The position numbers and the translations under genes were made by a program. 64,000 bases of DNA, taken from NCBI GenBank assembly GCA_963580285.1, contig OY757010.1:69407659-69471658 (forward strand), in the 5' to 3' direction. Position 1 is the first letter of the stretch, and every line of letters starts with the position of its first letter. The notes below the pieces were generated by a model. It did not search any database. It was not told the DNA's origin and was given only the letters and a program-made list of their open reading frames with translations. The DNA comes from Lucinisca nassula (lineage: Eukaryota; Mollusca; Bivalvia; Lucinida; Lucinidae). This document shows, one piece after another, positions 11,477-21,396 of this stretch.

Positions 11477-11699
11477 CCATTTTAGGGTTTCCGGAACTAA
11501 ATGGGTTAAGGATAAGGATCTACACTGTTTACAAAGGGAGGATGAATCCTGAATCAGCAGGGCAAGGGGCTAAGTCTTTTGATGTCTAAATAAAAGTAAC
11601 GTGTGTCAGTACCCATTAGAATCACCTGATTTATTTCAGAGTTAATTCTAATAAATACAAACAATATTGCAAGATAAAAATGGGAAAATGTCCCTAGAT

Positions 11700-11838
11700 T
11701 ACCGTAAAAATCCTAAAAATTCGGACATGTAATTCTCCTAAAAGTTTAACAAATTAGTTTCAAAATCCAACAAGGAGTCCAAGAAATGCAGATGGAATGG
11801 CAAACAGTGAAGACCCTGATCAGATTCATACAAAAAAT
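11700..11838. mobile_element. Hairpin-core element fragment (type 5 ends)
   Basis: The segment contains 'attctcctaaaagtttaac', 'caacaaggagtccaag', 'cagatggaatggcaaacagtg' and 'gaccctgatcagattc'. That is the right half, in reverse, of the element at 16,800-17,032. The opposite hairpin arm is missing and a SINE fragment follows at 11,846. Confidence 0.55.
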
Positions 11839-11845
11839 ACCCAAA

Positions 11846-12010
11846 GCGGTGCGAGTCGGACCGTCCATGCTTTGGTTTCATTGGGCGACAGGGCTTGAGA
11901 TGTCATTTCATCTCAATGTCAGGTAAAAGTCCCACAAAATTGGAAGCAACGTCTCCAAAATGACTTATACTCTGTTGATGGGAACATTAAACCTCAAATC
12001 AAACAAACAA
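11846..12010 (+). mobile_element. SINE family A, 5'-truncated, at outer edge of left arm
   Basis: It runs from 'gcggtgcgagtcggaccgtc' to 'taaacctcaaatcaaacaaa', missing the 5' half. The outer limit of the inverted duplication falls inside it (about 11,868): its mate in the right arm is the minus-strand fragment at 59,767-59,965. Confidence 0.75.
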
Positions 12011-12250
12011 AAACTCCCCATTTTCTAAACACAGGTTCCTGGTTGTTATCTTCTACCTAAATTTGCCTGCTTAGAAGGTCTAAGCCTTCCCAGGCAAAGT
12101 GATGCGAGTCGGACCATCCATACATATAAACCCTAATTGGTTTTAATGGGTGGCAGAAATTTCGTGTGTGGAATTTGCAACTGTCGATAAAAATATGTTT
12201 ATCTATAAAATATGTTTATATATGTTTATATAATTGCCGAGAATAACAGT

Positions 12251-12552
12251 TGGTTGGTTGGTTGATTTGAGGTTTAGCGTCCCCGTCAACACTGTAAAGG
12301 TCATTATGGAGACGTTGCTTCCAATTTTGTAGGACTTTTACCCGACATTGAGATGAAATGACTCTCAAGCCCTGCCACCCAATGAAACCAATATGGTTTA
12401 TAAGCATGGACGAGCCGACTCGCACCGCTTTGTCTGGGCAGGCCTAGATCTTCTAAGCGGTTTACCAGTACTCGCGTGCAAGTCGGTTTCAGCTCTGCGT
12501 GGAAGCATCATGCAGCTCATCTATTTCTTCAAGCCCCGATGGGCGGGGGCCG
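12251..12552 (-). mobile_element. SINE family A (minus strand), shared by both arms
   Basis: Read on the plus strand it starts 'gttgatttgaggtttagcg' and ends 'ccccgatgggcgggggcc', i.e. a full-length copy in reverse. The right-arm counterpart (59,077-59,265) lacks about 115 bp at its 5' end but shares both outer flanks, so the insertion predates separation of the arms. Confidence 0.8.
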
Positions 12553-12621
12553 GCCAAGAACAGCAGAGAACCCTATCTGTCCTGTTCCTTAATTCTTTTA
12601 AAGCCAACATGTTTTGGATTT

Positions 12622-12840
12622 TTAACCCATTGCAGGCGGGAAACCCCTAAAGGGGAACCTTGGCAAACAGTGCTGGCTCAGATCAGACGTCTGATCTGGG
12701 CCCGCACTTTTTTCGAACAGAATTTTCCATCAAAAATAGAATAAAAATGAAAAAAAAAAAAGGCCTACCACCCCTTATATGACAAATGGACTTGTCCAAC
12801 ATATAGCAATGGAAACGTCCACTAGAACACAATGTGTTAA
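12622..12840. mobile_element. TTAA MITE with hairpin core (type 4 ends)
   Basis: TTAA at 12,622-12,625 and 12,837-12,840 bracket CCCATTGCAGGCGGGAAACC at the left and 'ctagaacacaatgtg' at the right. The hairpin is CAGTGCTGGCTCAGATCAGACGTCTGATCTGGGCCCGCACT with almost no loop. The right-arm copy is 58,800-59,030, and a relative lies at 25,071-25,273. Confidence 0.7.
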
Positions 12841-13178
12841 CCCTTCAAGCACTGCAGAAAATTCTTGAGCAGATGACAATCATATTTTCTTCAATTATTT
12901 TTCAGGGAAAATAAGTCTTGACATTTCATGTGAAGCCACTCACATTTTGTCCTGAAAAACATCAGTATATTTTGCTGCAAGCTGTTCATGACAATCCCTA
13001 CCTTTGCAAACAGTGTAGATCCAGATCAGACTGCTTCTGAATAAGCCATTTGATCAGGACCTTCACTGTTTGTGGTGCAGTTTGTGAATTGAACAAATAT
13101 ATCAAATCAAGTAATTTGATTGGTTGATAATCAACAATGGGGCTGATAAATTAATTTATGCAGGTGGATAAGGGTTAA
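12837..13178. mobile_element. TTAA element(s) with hairpin core (type 3 ends)
   Basis: The right end is GGATAAGGGTTAA (TTAA 13,175-13,178). Inside are 'cctttgcaaacagtgtagat', 'ccagatcagactgcttctg', 'gatcaggaccttcactgttt' and a 'tttgattggttgataatcaa' block. The segment 12,837-12,970 may be a separate small fold-back repeat joined to it. The mirror copy in the right arm is 58,169-58,385. Confidence 0.6.
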
Positions 13179-13179
13179 C

Positions 13180-13858
13180 AATGTGCTGACTAACAACATA
13201 ATTGTTAGTTTTGAACAAGATGGCGCGGATTTCAACAAAATTTCAAATTTTCAATTTTGTAAGAAAGCCAGTGGGTGTTATTTTATAGGAAAAGAGATAA
13301 TTGTGCAATGTTTTACCTTTACAACCCAAGACACTTCACCTCTGCAACACTGTCTGGCCACCTATCACACCATTCCCACAACTTCACAGTATGTCAGTGT
13401 GTGGTCAACCTGACCCCTGCTTGTAAATCTGAGTCAATTGTCTGCCCTGACCTTACACTGGCACCTCTGCAAAGGGCAAGCTCTAATAAGGTAGACCATG
13501 AAATTTATTATCCCCACACAACAAAACTCAGATGGTTCTTTTCATTAAGAACAAATTAAGAACAAAACTATCCATTCAGTTCTGGTCAGAAATAATGGAA
13601 CAGTTGTGGTTTATAGCTCAGAACTTTATTGCCCACATTGAATCAAGTGTTTTGGTCCAAGAAAAATGTGTGAAAATTTCATAAATTGATGACTGAAACA
13701 AATCGAAGATTTATTACAAAAAGCCTTTAAATTAAAAATTCGTTTCAACCTTCATGGGTTTATGTAATGAAGACAGCTAAGGGCTTGAAATTTCACTGGT
13801 CTTGTGCACAACAAAGGTAGACATGTAGATTCTCGTAAACTGCACATGGACAAGACAA
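13180..13858. other. Arm segment of unusually low divergence, no recognised gene
   Basis: Between about 13,180 and 13,700 the two arms differ at only about a dozen positions, clearly fewer than in the inner arm. It contains an open frame at 13,183-13,413 (mate 57,935-58,165). However, of the five differences I count within that frame, three change the amino acid, so coding constraint is not supported. At 13,727-13,735 lies the TTAA empty site for an element present in the right arm at 57,212-57,620. Confidence 0.4.
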
Positions 13859-14030
13859 TACAGTGAAATGCCGCTATTAAGACCACCTAAATTTAAGACC
13901 AATTCTGCTTTGTGTTTTCTGCCCACAGTGTCCTCTGGTCAGGGACCACCTTTGGGACTGTTCAAAAGTGGTCTTTAAGACCACGTTTGAACAGTTCCAA
14001 AGGTGGTCTTAATACAGGCATTTTACTGTA
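13859..14030. mobile_element. TA-flanked MITE, CAGTGAAAT ends
   Basis: TA, then CAGTGAAATGCCGC...GGCATTTTACTG, then TA: clean TA flanks around 168 bp. The hairpin arms are 'gaccacctttgggactgttc' and its complement. The right-arm orthologue at 55,115-55,344 is 230 bp and sits at the same place, so the insertion predates the split of the arms. Confidence 0.8.
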
Positions 14031-14119
14031 TTTTTACTGGTTCAGACAAGCATGAGGCACTCAAAATGGTGAAAGAATCACACTACAGCAGGCGTGTCAG
14101 GCCAAATAAAAACAAGATG

Positions 14120-15935
14120 TGTTTGTAAAACACTGATGCCCCCAGACTGCATGTAAAATATAAAAGCCCTATCACTAACCAATTAAAAGGTATGACTTAT
14201 AAAAGCGCTCTAAGCACTGCATTATGCCCGCCACGAACGACATTTACAGCAAGCAAGTGCGATAACACTGTCAAAAAAGGAATTCAAAGTGAAGGTACAT
14301 CAGTCTTTACCTAAATAAAGTTGACATGAATACATGACCGAGATGACTATTTTCATTGTTCAAAGGGCCACAGCTCCAGAAGGAAGTAAACCAGAATTAC
14401 AGTTCTTATTTTCTGCAGAACCCCTCATGGCAAATCTTTCGTAGGTTGCAATGATAAATTGTTCAAAGTTTGACCAAATTTCATCTATTCATTCAAGAGA
14501 TAGTTAGCAGACAAGCCAAAATTGACAGTTTTGTGGGGTCTGTGACCTTGGAAATAAGGTCAATGTTACTAAAATCTAATAAAATTTTTGGTCGCTTGCA
14601 ATGATATAATGTACCAAGTTTGACCAAATTTCATTGATTTGTTCATGAGATAGGGTGCAGACACGGCATTTTGGCCCAAAATTGAGTTTTTGGGAGCCTG
14701 TGCCTTTGAAAATAAGGCCAAGGTCATCAAAACCTAATGAGTGTTTTCCCATATGGTAGTGATGTAACCATGCAAGTTTAGTCAGAATCCATCAATACGT
14801 TCAGGAGAAATAGTGCTTCAAACAGACTGCATGATAGAAATGGTTGTTTTCAATGTTTAAGGGCAATAACTCCAAAAGTAGGAAAATCTGAGTTACGGCT
14901 CATATATTCTGCACGATGTCTCATAATGCTCTACATATCCGTGAAGTTTCGTGAAAATACCTCAAATGGTATCAGAGTTATGGAGCGGACACAAAACTAT
15001 GAGGCGCTGATTGAAGGACAGACGGACACTCAAAATGTTGGAGAGTATATAACATAATACCCCGCCACTTTTTGAGTGGCGAGGCATAAAAAGTAGGTCA
15101 AGGTAAAAAAGTATGGTACCACAGGAAAGGTACCATATCTGTGACAAGGAATGCTCATATGAAATATGTAAGCCCAATCACTTAACAATAGAAATCATGG
15201 CCAATGTCATAGTATTTTTTAACAATTCGGTCAAACGTCAAGGTCAAGGTAAAAATATGGTACGACTGGAAAGGTCTTATCACAAGGAATGCACACGTGA
15301 AATATGAAATCCCTATCACTTACCAATCGAAAGTTATGGCCAATGTTAAAGACTTTAAAAAGTAGGTCAAGGTCACAAGGTTAACAATTATGGAATCACC
15401 GGAAAGCGCTTGTGACAAGGAATGCGTAATTTGTTTAAAATGTAGGTCAAATGTCAAGATGAAGGTCACAAAGTCAGAAATTATGGAACCATTGGACGGA
15501 TCTTGTGACCTGGAATGCACACATGAAATATGAAAGCCCTATCACATCACTTACCAATCAAAAGTTATGGCCAATGTTAAGGTTGTATAAAAGTAGGTCA
15601 AAGGTCAAGGTCAAAAGGTAAAAAATATGGTACCACTGGAAAGATCTTGTGACATAGAATGCACAAGCAAAATATGAAAGCCCTATCATTTACCAATCAA
15701 AAGTTATGGCCAATGTTAAAGTTTTTAAAATATAGGTCAAATGTCAAGGTCAAGGTCACAAGGTAAAACATTATGGTATCACTGGAAAGGTCTTGGGGCA
15801 AGAAATGCACATGTGAAATACGAAAGCCCTATCAGTTACAATTCAAAAGTTATGCCCAATGTTAAGGTTTTTGCGGACAGATAAACAGACAGTCGGACAG
15901 ACAGACCCAAAATATATCAAAGATTCCGGGGGCAC
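14120..15935. repeat. Two adjoining pearl-like arrays
   Basis: The first part (14.12-15.09 kb) has units with 'gtttgaccaaatttcat', 'catgagatagggtgcagac' and 'ccaaaattgagttttgggag'. It ends with 'ggacagacggacactc' and the hairpin CCCCGCCACTTTTTGAGTGGCGAGG (about 15,060-15,084). The second part (15.09-15.93 kb) repeats 'tatggtaccactggaaag', 'gacaaggaatgcacatgtg', 'tatcacttaccaatcaaaag' and AAGGTCAAGGTCA at roughly 150 bp spacing. It ends with 'cagacagtcggacagacag' and a G-rich end. The mirror region in the right arm is 52.66-55.02 kb. Confidence 0.7.
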
Positions 15936-15937
15936 TG

Positions 15938-16052
15938 TTCGTTTGTTTGATTTGAGGTTTAACGTCCCCGTCAATACTGTGTAGGTCATTTTTGAGACGT
16001 TGCTTCCAAGTTTGTGGGAATTTTACCCGACACTGGGATGAAATGACATGTT
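15938..16052 (-). mobile_element. SINE family A, 5'-truncated (minus strand), left arm only
   Basis: The plus strand reads 'gtttgatttgaggtttaacg' to 'actgggatgaaatgaca', so only the 3' third of the SINE is present. At the mirror site (about 52,645-52,665) the right arm runs through without it, so this is a later, truncated retroposition into the left arm. Confidence 0.7.
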
Positions 16053-16490
16053 TCAGAGTGGGGGAGGAGTGCATAAATATGTTTAAGATTTCCCTCATTT
16101 TTCCTGTCTCTGGGAAAATAAGGTCAAATTATTCTTTATTGTGGTACATTAAGGCTCTTTTTGGCCATTTTGGTTCCAGAGAAGATCATTTTAAAGGTTT
16201 TTACCATATATGGGGCATGATGGCCACTTGTTCATGTGACCCAGTCCAGGGGGACAAACATTTGTTCCTCTCCCCATGGAGACTCGGATCCACATCTAAT
16301 TTGGTTTCTATTGGTCGAGAATATTCAGAGATGTCATTTGAAAATGTTGATGACGCTGACAACTATGACGAACCACTATCTTATTATAAGCTCTCCCACT
16401 CCTCCCCCTCCCCCACACACACCTTTTTCCTGACATGAAACCCTTAAAACAAATATATCATTTTTTTTTAGTTTGGCCTCACTAAAAGCA
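16053..16490. other. Arm sequence without recognised gene
   Basis: The 'ggtacattaaggctctttttggccattttggtt' region and the C-rich tract near 16,395-16,425 have direct counterparts at 52,290-52,640 in the right arm. The open frame spanning 15,992-16,438 starts inside a SINE and is not supported as a gene. Confidence 0.4.
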
Positions 16491-16495
16491 CAATT

Positions 16496-16600
16496 AACCC
16501 ATTTTGTATGAGGAAATAACCAGATACTGGCAAACAGTGCAGGCAACATTCTCAGGGCCTGATCTGAAAAAGATCCAGTCACAACCTGAAATCCTTAAAT
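16496..16600. mobile_element. Degraded TTAA hairpin-core element
   Basis: It starts TTAACCCATTTTGTATGAGG and continues with GGCAAACAGTGCAGGCA and 'ctcagggcctgatctgaaa', a collapsed hairpin in which most of the palindrome is lost. The right-arm counterpart is 52,085-52,232. Confidence 0.55.
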
Positions 16601-16799
16601 TTGAAATGGTCTCGGAGGAAAATTCAATTCAGCGCAAAATGTGTGAATGAAATTTCAGCCCCATCCCCTGTCATCATCACAATGTCAAGAAAGTTGAATA
16701 AAATTATCATAAACACGGCATGATACCTTGCCATTGGGCAAGATAGTTTTCTATAATTCTTGGCATATAGTATTCAATTTGATAACTGACATGCAAAAA

Positions 16800-17032
16800 T
16801 ACCTTAATGATCCTAAGGCCCTATACAAACAGCGCAGATCCAGATCAGACTGCTCCTGAAGGAGCAGTCTGATCAGGGTCTGCACTGTTTGTCATTCCGT
16901 CTGCACTTTTTGGACTCCTTGCTGGATCATGAAGCAAATTTGTTCAAATTTTAGGAGAATTACAGCAAGTCATCAAGGTGTCCGAATTTTTAGTATTTTA
17001 CGCTACCCCTGAGGCAGTCAGAGTAGCAGTCT
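16800..17032. mobile_element. Hairpin-core element (type 5 ends)
   Basis: A near-perfect hairpin AGATCCAGATCAGACTGCTCC / GGAGCAGTCTGATCAGGGTCTGCACTG lies at about 16,829-16,888. It is followed by 'ttccgtctgcactttttgg', 'ctccttgctggatcatgaag' and 'aggtgtccgaatttttag'. Relatives with the same flanks occur at 11,700, 25,880, 34,098, 42,785, 47,234 and 51,700. Both arms carry this one. Confidence 0.7.
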
Positions 17033-17038
17033 TTAGTA

Positions 17039-17628
17039 TTAACCCATTCCCACTTGGGGACTTTGTGAATTTTGTTGATTTTCACAGTGTTGCCTAGGAC
17101 AGCAACTTCATACAACCATTGTCCGCGCGCCTTTCTAATGGAACTTTTTTAAGCTAAATCATTGTTTCCATGGTAACGAGAGGGCATCTCAAAGTTGTCA
17201 AAAAGTGCGATTTCACATGTATTTTTGACCGAATCGTAAATCTTCACACTGCTGTCAAGGCAACAATTGAAGGGTTTGGCACTGGTCATTTTCACTGTCT
17301 GCAGCATGTGTTGCTAGCGTCAATTTCCAGGCATTTTGGACCCCAGACACCCTCAGATGTCATTTCAGCGGCCGGCTGGGCCATACCCCTATTTTTGTTC
17401 GGCGGGGGGGGGGGGGGGAGGGGGCTACTACCCCACACCCCACTTCAAACCCCCATAGGTACATTTTTAGTGGGGAGCCGCGCGATAAAACTGGCCATTT
17501 TTAGCACAACTAACCCTAATAGCTGTCCAAGGATGGGATATGCAGATTTTAGGTGGTTCTGGGGCCCAAAAGGGGGGGGGGCGAGGTTCAGACTCGTAAA
17601 AAGACGTATCTGAGTGGGACAGGATTAA
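17039..17628. mobile_element. 582 bp TTAA-flanked element, left arm only
   Basis: TTAA at 17,039-17,042 and TTAA at 17,625-17,628 bracket an element beginning CCCATTCCCACTTGGGGAC and ending GTATCTGAGTGGGACAGGA; the ends are imperfect inverted repeats sharing CCCACT. The right arm at about 51,640-51,660 has the same flanks with a single TTAA (AGCATTAATATGC), a clean empty site. The interior contains G runs (17,401-17,420 and 17,570-17,581) but no transposase, so this is a piggyBac-type non-autonomous element by its target site. The open frame at 17,170-17,613 lies wholly within it and resembles nothing I know. Confidence 0.75.
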
Positions 17629-17831
17629 CATTCAATATAAATCAGGCTGTTCAATGTAGTAAAGGTTTTTCAAAACCTTTTCATGTTCATCAAGGGCAGA
17701 TAACTCCAGAACAGTCACAGATAACTCAAGAACCAGAATAGCCAGAGTTGGGTCCATGAAAAACAATATACTACCTACATCTGTTACAGTTCATCTTGCT
17801 GTTTCATATAGCAAATGAGCTACAGACTGGT

Positions 17832-17955
17832 TTGCTACTTGACTCATAAACTAGGGGTTGTGAGTTTGATTCCGGGCTTCTCAAGATTTTTGAATGAAGG
17901 TCTCCATCTCCATATGGCATAAGATGTTGGCGGGACGTAAACCTGCAGCATAAAA
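17832..17955 (+). mobile_element. SINE family C fragment, shared by both arms
   Basis: The run 'actaggggttgtgagtttga', 'ttccgggcttctcaag', 'ggtctccatctccatatggc' and 'gttggcgggacgtaaac' is the B-box-to-tail portion of family C. The tRNA head is degenerate. The mate is on the minus strand at 51,310-51,420. Confidence 0.65.
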
Positions 17956-18073
17956 ATGAATAAAATTGGACAGAACTGAAAAATTTGTAAACAGTCCAAA
18001 ATGATTATCATGAGATGAACTTATTGGATAAATTAGGGTACTAATTGGTTTGAGAGCTGTGGGCAACTTGTTT

Positions 18074-18285
18074 GATTAATGATGTCATTATTTACCCACA
18101 GCTCCAGCAATGATGAGGTGTCATTATTTACCCACAGCTCCAGCAATGATGCGGTGTCATTATTTACCCAGAACTCCAGCAATGATGCGGTGTCATTATT
18201 TACCCACAGCTCCAGCAATGATGAGGTGTCATTATTTACCCACAGCTCCAGCAATGATGAGGTGTCATTATTTACCAACAACCAT
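18074..18285. repeat. 36 bp minisatellite, about 5.5 copies
   Basis: The unit is 'atgatgaggtgtcattattt' followed by 'acccacagctccagca' (36 bp). The right arm has about 4.5 copies at 51,088-51,255. A multiple of three again keeps frames open on both strands without implying a protein. Confidence 0.85.
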
Positions 18286-18345
18286 CAGGTTAGGTGTCTC
18301 AGTTGTTGGCACTGATCAATAGCCTCTTGAATAGCATAAATACCT

Positions 18346-18592
18346 GTTCTTAACTCTTTTTGTACCAAATGGAATCTTCCACACTATATACAGCACAAAT
18401 CCATTTCAAAATCCAGGGGTGTCTGGTTGTGTTTCTTATTTTATTTGGAAAATGGCTGAACTTTTTGCAAACAGTGATGGCCCTGATCAGACGCCGCATT
18501 CTGTGGCATCTTATCTGTGGCATCTTATCTGGGCCTGTACTGTTTGCCAATTATATTCTTTTAGGGGTTTTCGGTACAAAATGGGTTTAATT
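18346..18592. mobile_element. TTAA MITE, type 1
   Basis: The copy runs from 'ttaactctttttgtaccaaa' through 'ggaatcttcc', 'tatacagcac', 'ggaaaatggctgaac', the hairpin GATGGCCCTGATCAGACGCC...GGGCCTGTACTG and 'cggtacaaaatgggttt'. The right-arm orthologue is 50,800-51,018. The LINE fragment abuts its right end. Confidence 0.7.
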
Positions 18593-18600
18593 TATTTTTA

Positions 18601-19500
18601 TGGCTTCTGACAAGAATTAAAGAATACCTTAATATAGAACAAAGAACACAGTTCTATAAAACTTACATTCAACACCACATTGATTATTGTAATCTGGTCT
18701 GGGGTGGAACATCTCAAATGAATTTAGAGAGAATATTTCGACTTCAGAAGCGTGCATGTAAGATAATATTAGATTATAATGTTGATAATGTATTCCAAAG
18801 CATGACAGATTTAAAGATACTTACTGTGTTCGAAAGGTTATTTCTAAGAAAATCAAAGTTTATGTTTAAAGTGAAAAAATCTGAAACACCTCCATATATA
18901 AATGAAATGTTTGATCAGAGAAATTATGATCAAGATATGCCACTCTTAAGATCTGCAGTTTCTTCATACTTTATTCCACCTCGACCTAAAAAGGAAATAT
19001 TTAAACAAAGTATCATATACTCTTGACCAATCATATGGAACAGTCTACCTTCTGAACTTAAAGATCTTAATTCAGTGAGCACTTTTCATAATCATTTCAT
19101 TAAATGGTTGAAACAGTGATATTGTTTCCTTGGATATGTTGCACATTTGTATATTGCTTAAGTTACATAACATAACCTAATATTACTTGACCGAATATTA
19201 CTATAATATTTTTTGTTGTTGTTTTTTTTGTATTCTTCATTGTGTTGTTAAACTTACACATTTTGGATTTGGTTTGTATCTTTTTGTACATGTATCATAA
19301 CTACTGGTGAGTCTGTGAGACAGTATTATTGTGTGTGTGTGTGTCAGGGGGTGTTGTTTGTCACTTTGTAAATATGCTTGTATGTTTATAGACCTTTCTT
19401 GTTTTTAGAGGGCCACATGGAAGATTAGTGTTTACTAAATGTGTTTTACCCTCTATAAATAAAGTCGATTATATTATTATTATTATTATTATTATTATAT
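18601..19500 (+). pseudogene. 5'-truncated non-LTR retrotransposon: reverse transcriptase C-terminus and 3' UTR
   Basis: One frame from 18,601 is open to a TGA at 19,024 and is recognisable as the C-terminal tail of a LINE reverse transcriptase. It has FYKTYIQHHIDYCNLVWGG, then LERIFRLQKRACKIILD, and after the in-frame TGA it resumes as PIIWNSLPSELKDLNS to a second stop at 19,117-19,119. These motifs are typical of jockey/CR1-like clades; I cannot assign the clade. The TGA sits where a GGA (Gly-Pro) would be expected, so the copy is dead. The catalytic palm domain and everything upstream are missing. An untranslated tail follows and ends in a (ATT)n run at about 19,471-19,500. The right arm lacks the whole insertion at about 50,780-50,800. 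Confidence 0.75.
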
Positions 19501-19659
19501 TAATTACCGTACTCCTCCCATTTAGCGCCCGGGGCACTTATAAAATTGTAAAAAGTGGGGGCACTTATGAGATACCAGAATGGCGAGTTTAAAACCTATT
19601 TGCATTAGAATATGGTGGAATCATGACATGTAAAGTACCAAGTGTCAACACAGACACTC

Positions 19660-19940
19660 TCATCATGTGAACAAGTCCGTGAAATGAATACCCCCTAAAC
19701 CCCAATTTATATAGAGAAAACTGGGGTTTACGGGGGTATACATGATTTTTCTTATTTCTGTTCCAAGACATATGTTGTGGGCACTCGTTAAGTGAGGCGG
19801 TTCAAACGAGCACCCACAACCTAAGTTTGCAGTACAAATAAGAAAAATATCATGACTTTTCATCAGAAAAGTAGCCATTTTGGAGATATGAAAAAATGCA
19901 CTATGTCGCACAGGTGTGTTATCGTAACGGTGATACATGT
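19660..19940. mobile_element. Fold-back MITE, GAGGCGGTTC hairpin (variant 2)
   Basis: It contains 'accccctaaaccccaattta', 'gagaaaactggggtttacgg', 'ttttcttatttctgttcc', the stem TTGTGGGCACTCGTTAAG/GAACGAGC-type arms around GAGGCGG, 'gcagtacaaataagaaaaat' and 'cgcacaggtgtgttatcg'. The sister copy is at 56,800-57,090. A related variant with CATTACGAAAACACGCC ends occurs at 34.4, 36.3, 40.9 and 42.3 kb. Confidence 0.7.
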
Positions 19941-19974
19941 AGCAGGTGGTTTAGAAATACCTTGCATGATTTTA

Positions 19975-20086
19975 AAAACGTTTGCAAAACAACAACAACA
20001 ACAAAAAAAAAACCATAAAAATTCAGCAGACCACTTAAGCAGACGACATTTTCAGATGTAGTTTTTCTCAATGTCTTAAGGGTTAA
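19975..20086. mobile_element. Right end of a type 2 TTAA MITE
   Basis: It contains 'ttcagcagaccacttaagc', 'agacgacattttcagatg', 'agtttttctcaatgtc' and TTAAGGGTTAA, matching the right third of the element at 1,918-2,172. The hairpin core is absent. Confidence 0.6.
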
Positions 20087-20119
20087 GTTATATTTGGGAG
20101 CAACTTAAATCAGAGTGTC

Positions 20120-21240
20120 ACCATTTACCTCCAAGAGAGGCATAATTACACCACAGCATAACTGTTCATTAATATCACACAGTCTGGGACATACTGTTTG
20201 CTCAGTAATTAGTACACACCAAGACTTCATGTTGGGATACTATACCAGGTAAAGCAACCTTTGTTAGCAAATCAGAATGCCACCATTTACCTAATTACAC
20301 CATAACCTCTTTATAACTCTGTTCATTAATATCACACAGTCTGGGACATACTGTTTGCCCTGTAATAAGTACACATCAACACTTCATGTTGGGATACTAT
20401 ACCAGGTAAAGCAACTTCTTGTTAGCAAATCAGAATGCCACCATTTACCTAATTACACCATAACCTCTTTATAACTCTGTTCATTAATATCACACAGTCT
20501 GGGACATACTATTTGCCCTGTAATAAGTACACATCAACACTTCATGTTGGGATACTATACCAGGTAAAGCAACTTCTTGTTAGCAAATCAGAATGCCACC
20601 ATTTACCTAATTACATCATAACCTCTTTAAAACTCTGTTCATTGATATCACACAGTCTGGGACATACTATTTGCCCTGTAATTAGTACACATCAACACTT
20701 CATGTTGGGACACTATACCAGGTAAAGCAACTTCTTGTTAGCAAATTTGCTTCTTTATACAAATCAGAATGCCATCATTTACCTAATTACACCATAACCT
20801 CTTTATAACTCTGTTCATTTATATCACACAGTCTGGGACATACTGTTTGCCCTGTAATTAGTACACACCAACACTTCATGTTTAAAAATAATGTTTGGGA
20901 CACTATACCAGGTGAAGCAACGGTACTTTTGTTAGCAAATTTGCTACGGTAACTGGATCTTCTTTTTACAAATCAGAATGCCACCATTTACCTAATTACA
21001 CCACAACCTCTTTATAACTTTGTTCATTAATATCACACAGTCTGGGACATAATTAGCACACGGCAACACTTCATGTTTAAAAATAATGTTTGGGACACTA
21101 TACCAGGTAAAGCAACTTTTGATAGCAAATTTGCTTCTTGTTGCAGCTACGGTAATTGGATCTTCTTTACAAATCAGAATGCCACCATTTACCTAATTAC
21201 ACCATCTCTGTTCATTAATATCACACAGTCTTCCTTGTTA
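20120..21240. repeat. Tandem repeat, 7 copies of a 157-209 bp unit
   Basis: 'CACAGTCTGG' recurs at 20,178, 20,336, 20,493, 20,651, 20,827, 21,036 and 21,224, giving intervals of 158, 157, 158, 176, 209 and 188 bp. The longer units carry extra 'gcaaatttgcttcttt' and 'gtttaaaaataatg' segments. The right arm has only two copies (50,390-50,725), so the array changed in copy number after the arms separated. Confidence 0.85.
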
Positions 21241-21396
21241 TTAGCCAACACCAATACTTTTTCAAGAAGCTTTTGACACCTGCGGTCTGATGAAGATGAA
21301 AATTTGCGACAAATTATGTGAAATAGAAGACAAATTACTAACTTGTGTTTATTAGGGAAATTACTGTATTGTGTTTCAATATTCATTTTCAACCAA

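Larger units (their letters stand above)
10689..11509. mobile_element. TTAA MITE (type 1) interrupted by two SINEs
   Basis: Reading around two insertions restores the standard order of the type 1 element: 'gccaaatggaatcttcc', '(t)atatatagcagga', 'ggaaaatggctgaac', the hairpin GTGGGCCCTGATCAGACGCC...GGCGTCTAATCTGGGCC (about 11,097-11,152), 'gggtttccggaac' and the end AAATGGGTTAA, with TTAA at 11,506-11,509. The left end is degraded. The inserted SINEs occupy 10,722-10,993 and 11,176-11,476 and both have target-site duplications. Confidence 0.75.

Noticed and set aside
13183..13413. 76-residue frame conserved in both arms
   Set aside because: The arms are near-identical at DNA level here, and substitutions fall at least as often on non-synonymous as on synonymous sites.
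15992..16438. 148-residue frame
   Set aside because: Begins inside a truncated SINE absent from the right arm; the rest corresponds to non-coding arm sequence.
17170..17613. 147-residue frame
   Set aside because: Lies entirely inside a TTAA-flanked non-autonomous element, includes poly-Gly from G runs, and resembles no transposase.
18601..19120. Host gene exon
   Set aside because: Motifs are those of a LINE reverse transcriptase tail, with an in-frame TGA, a (ATT)n end and an empty site in the other arm.
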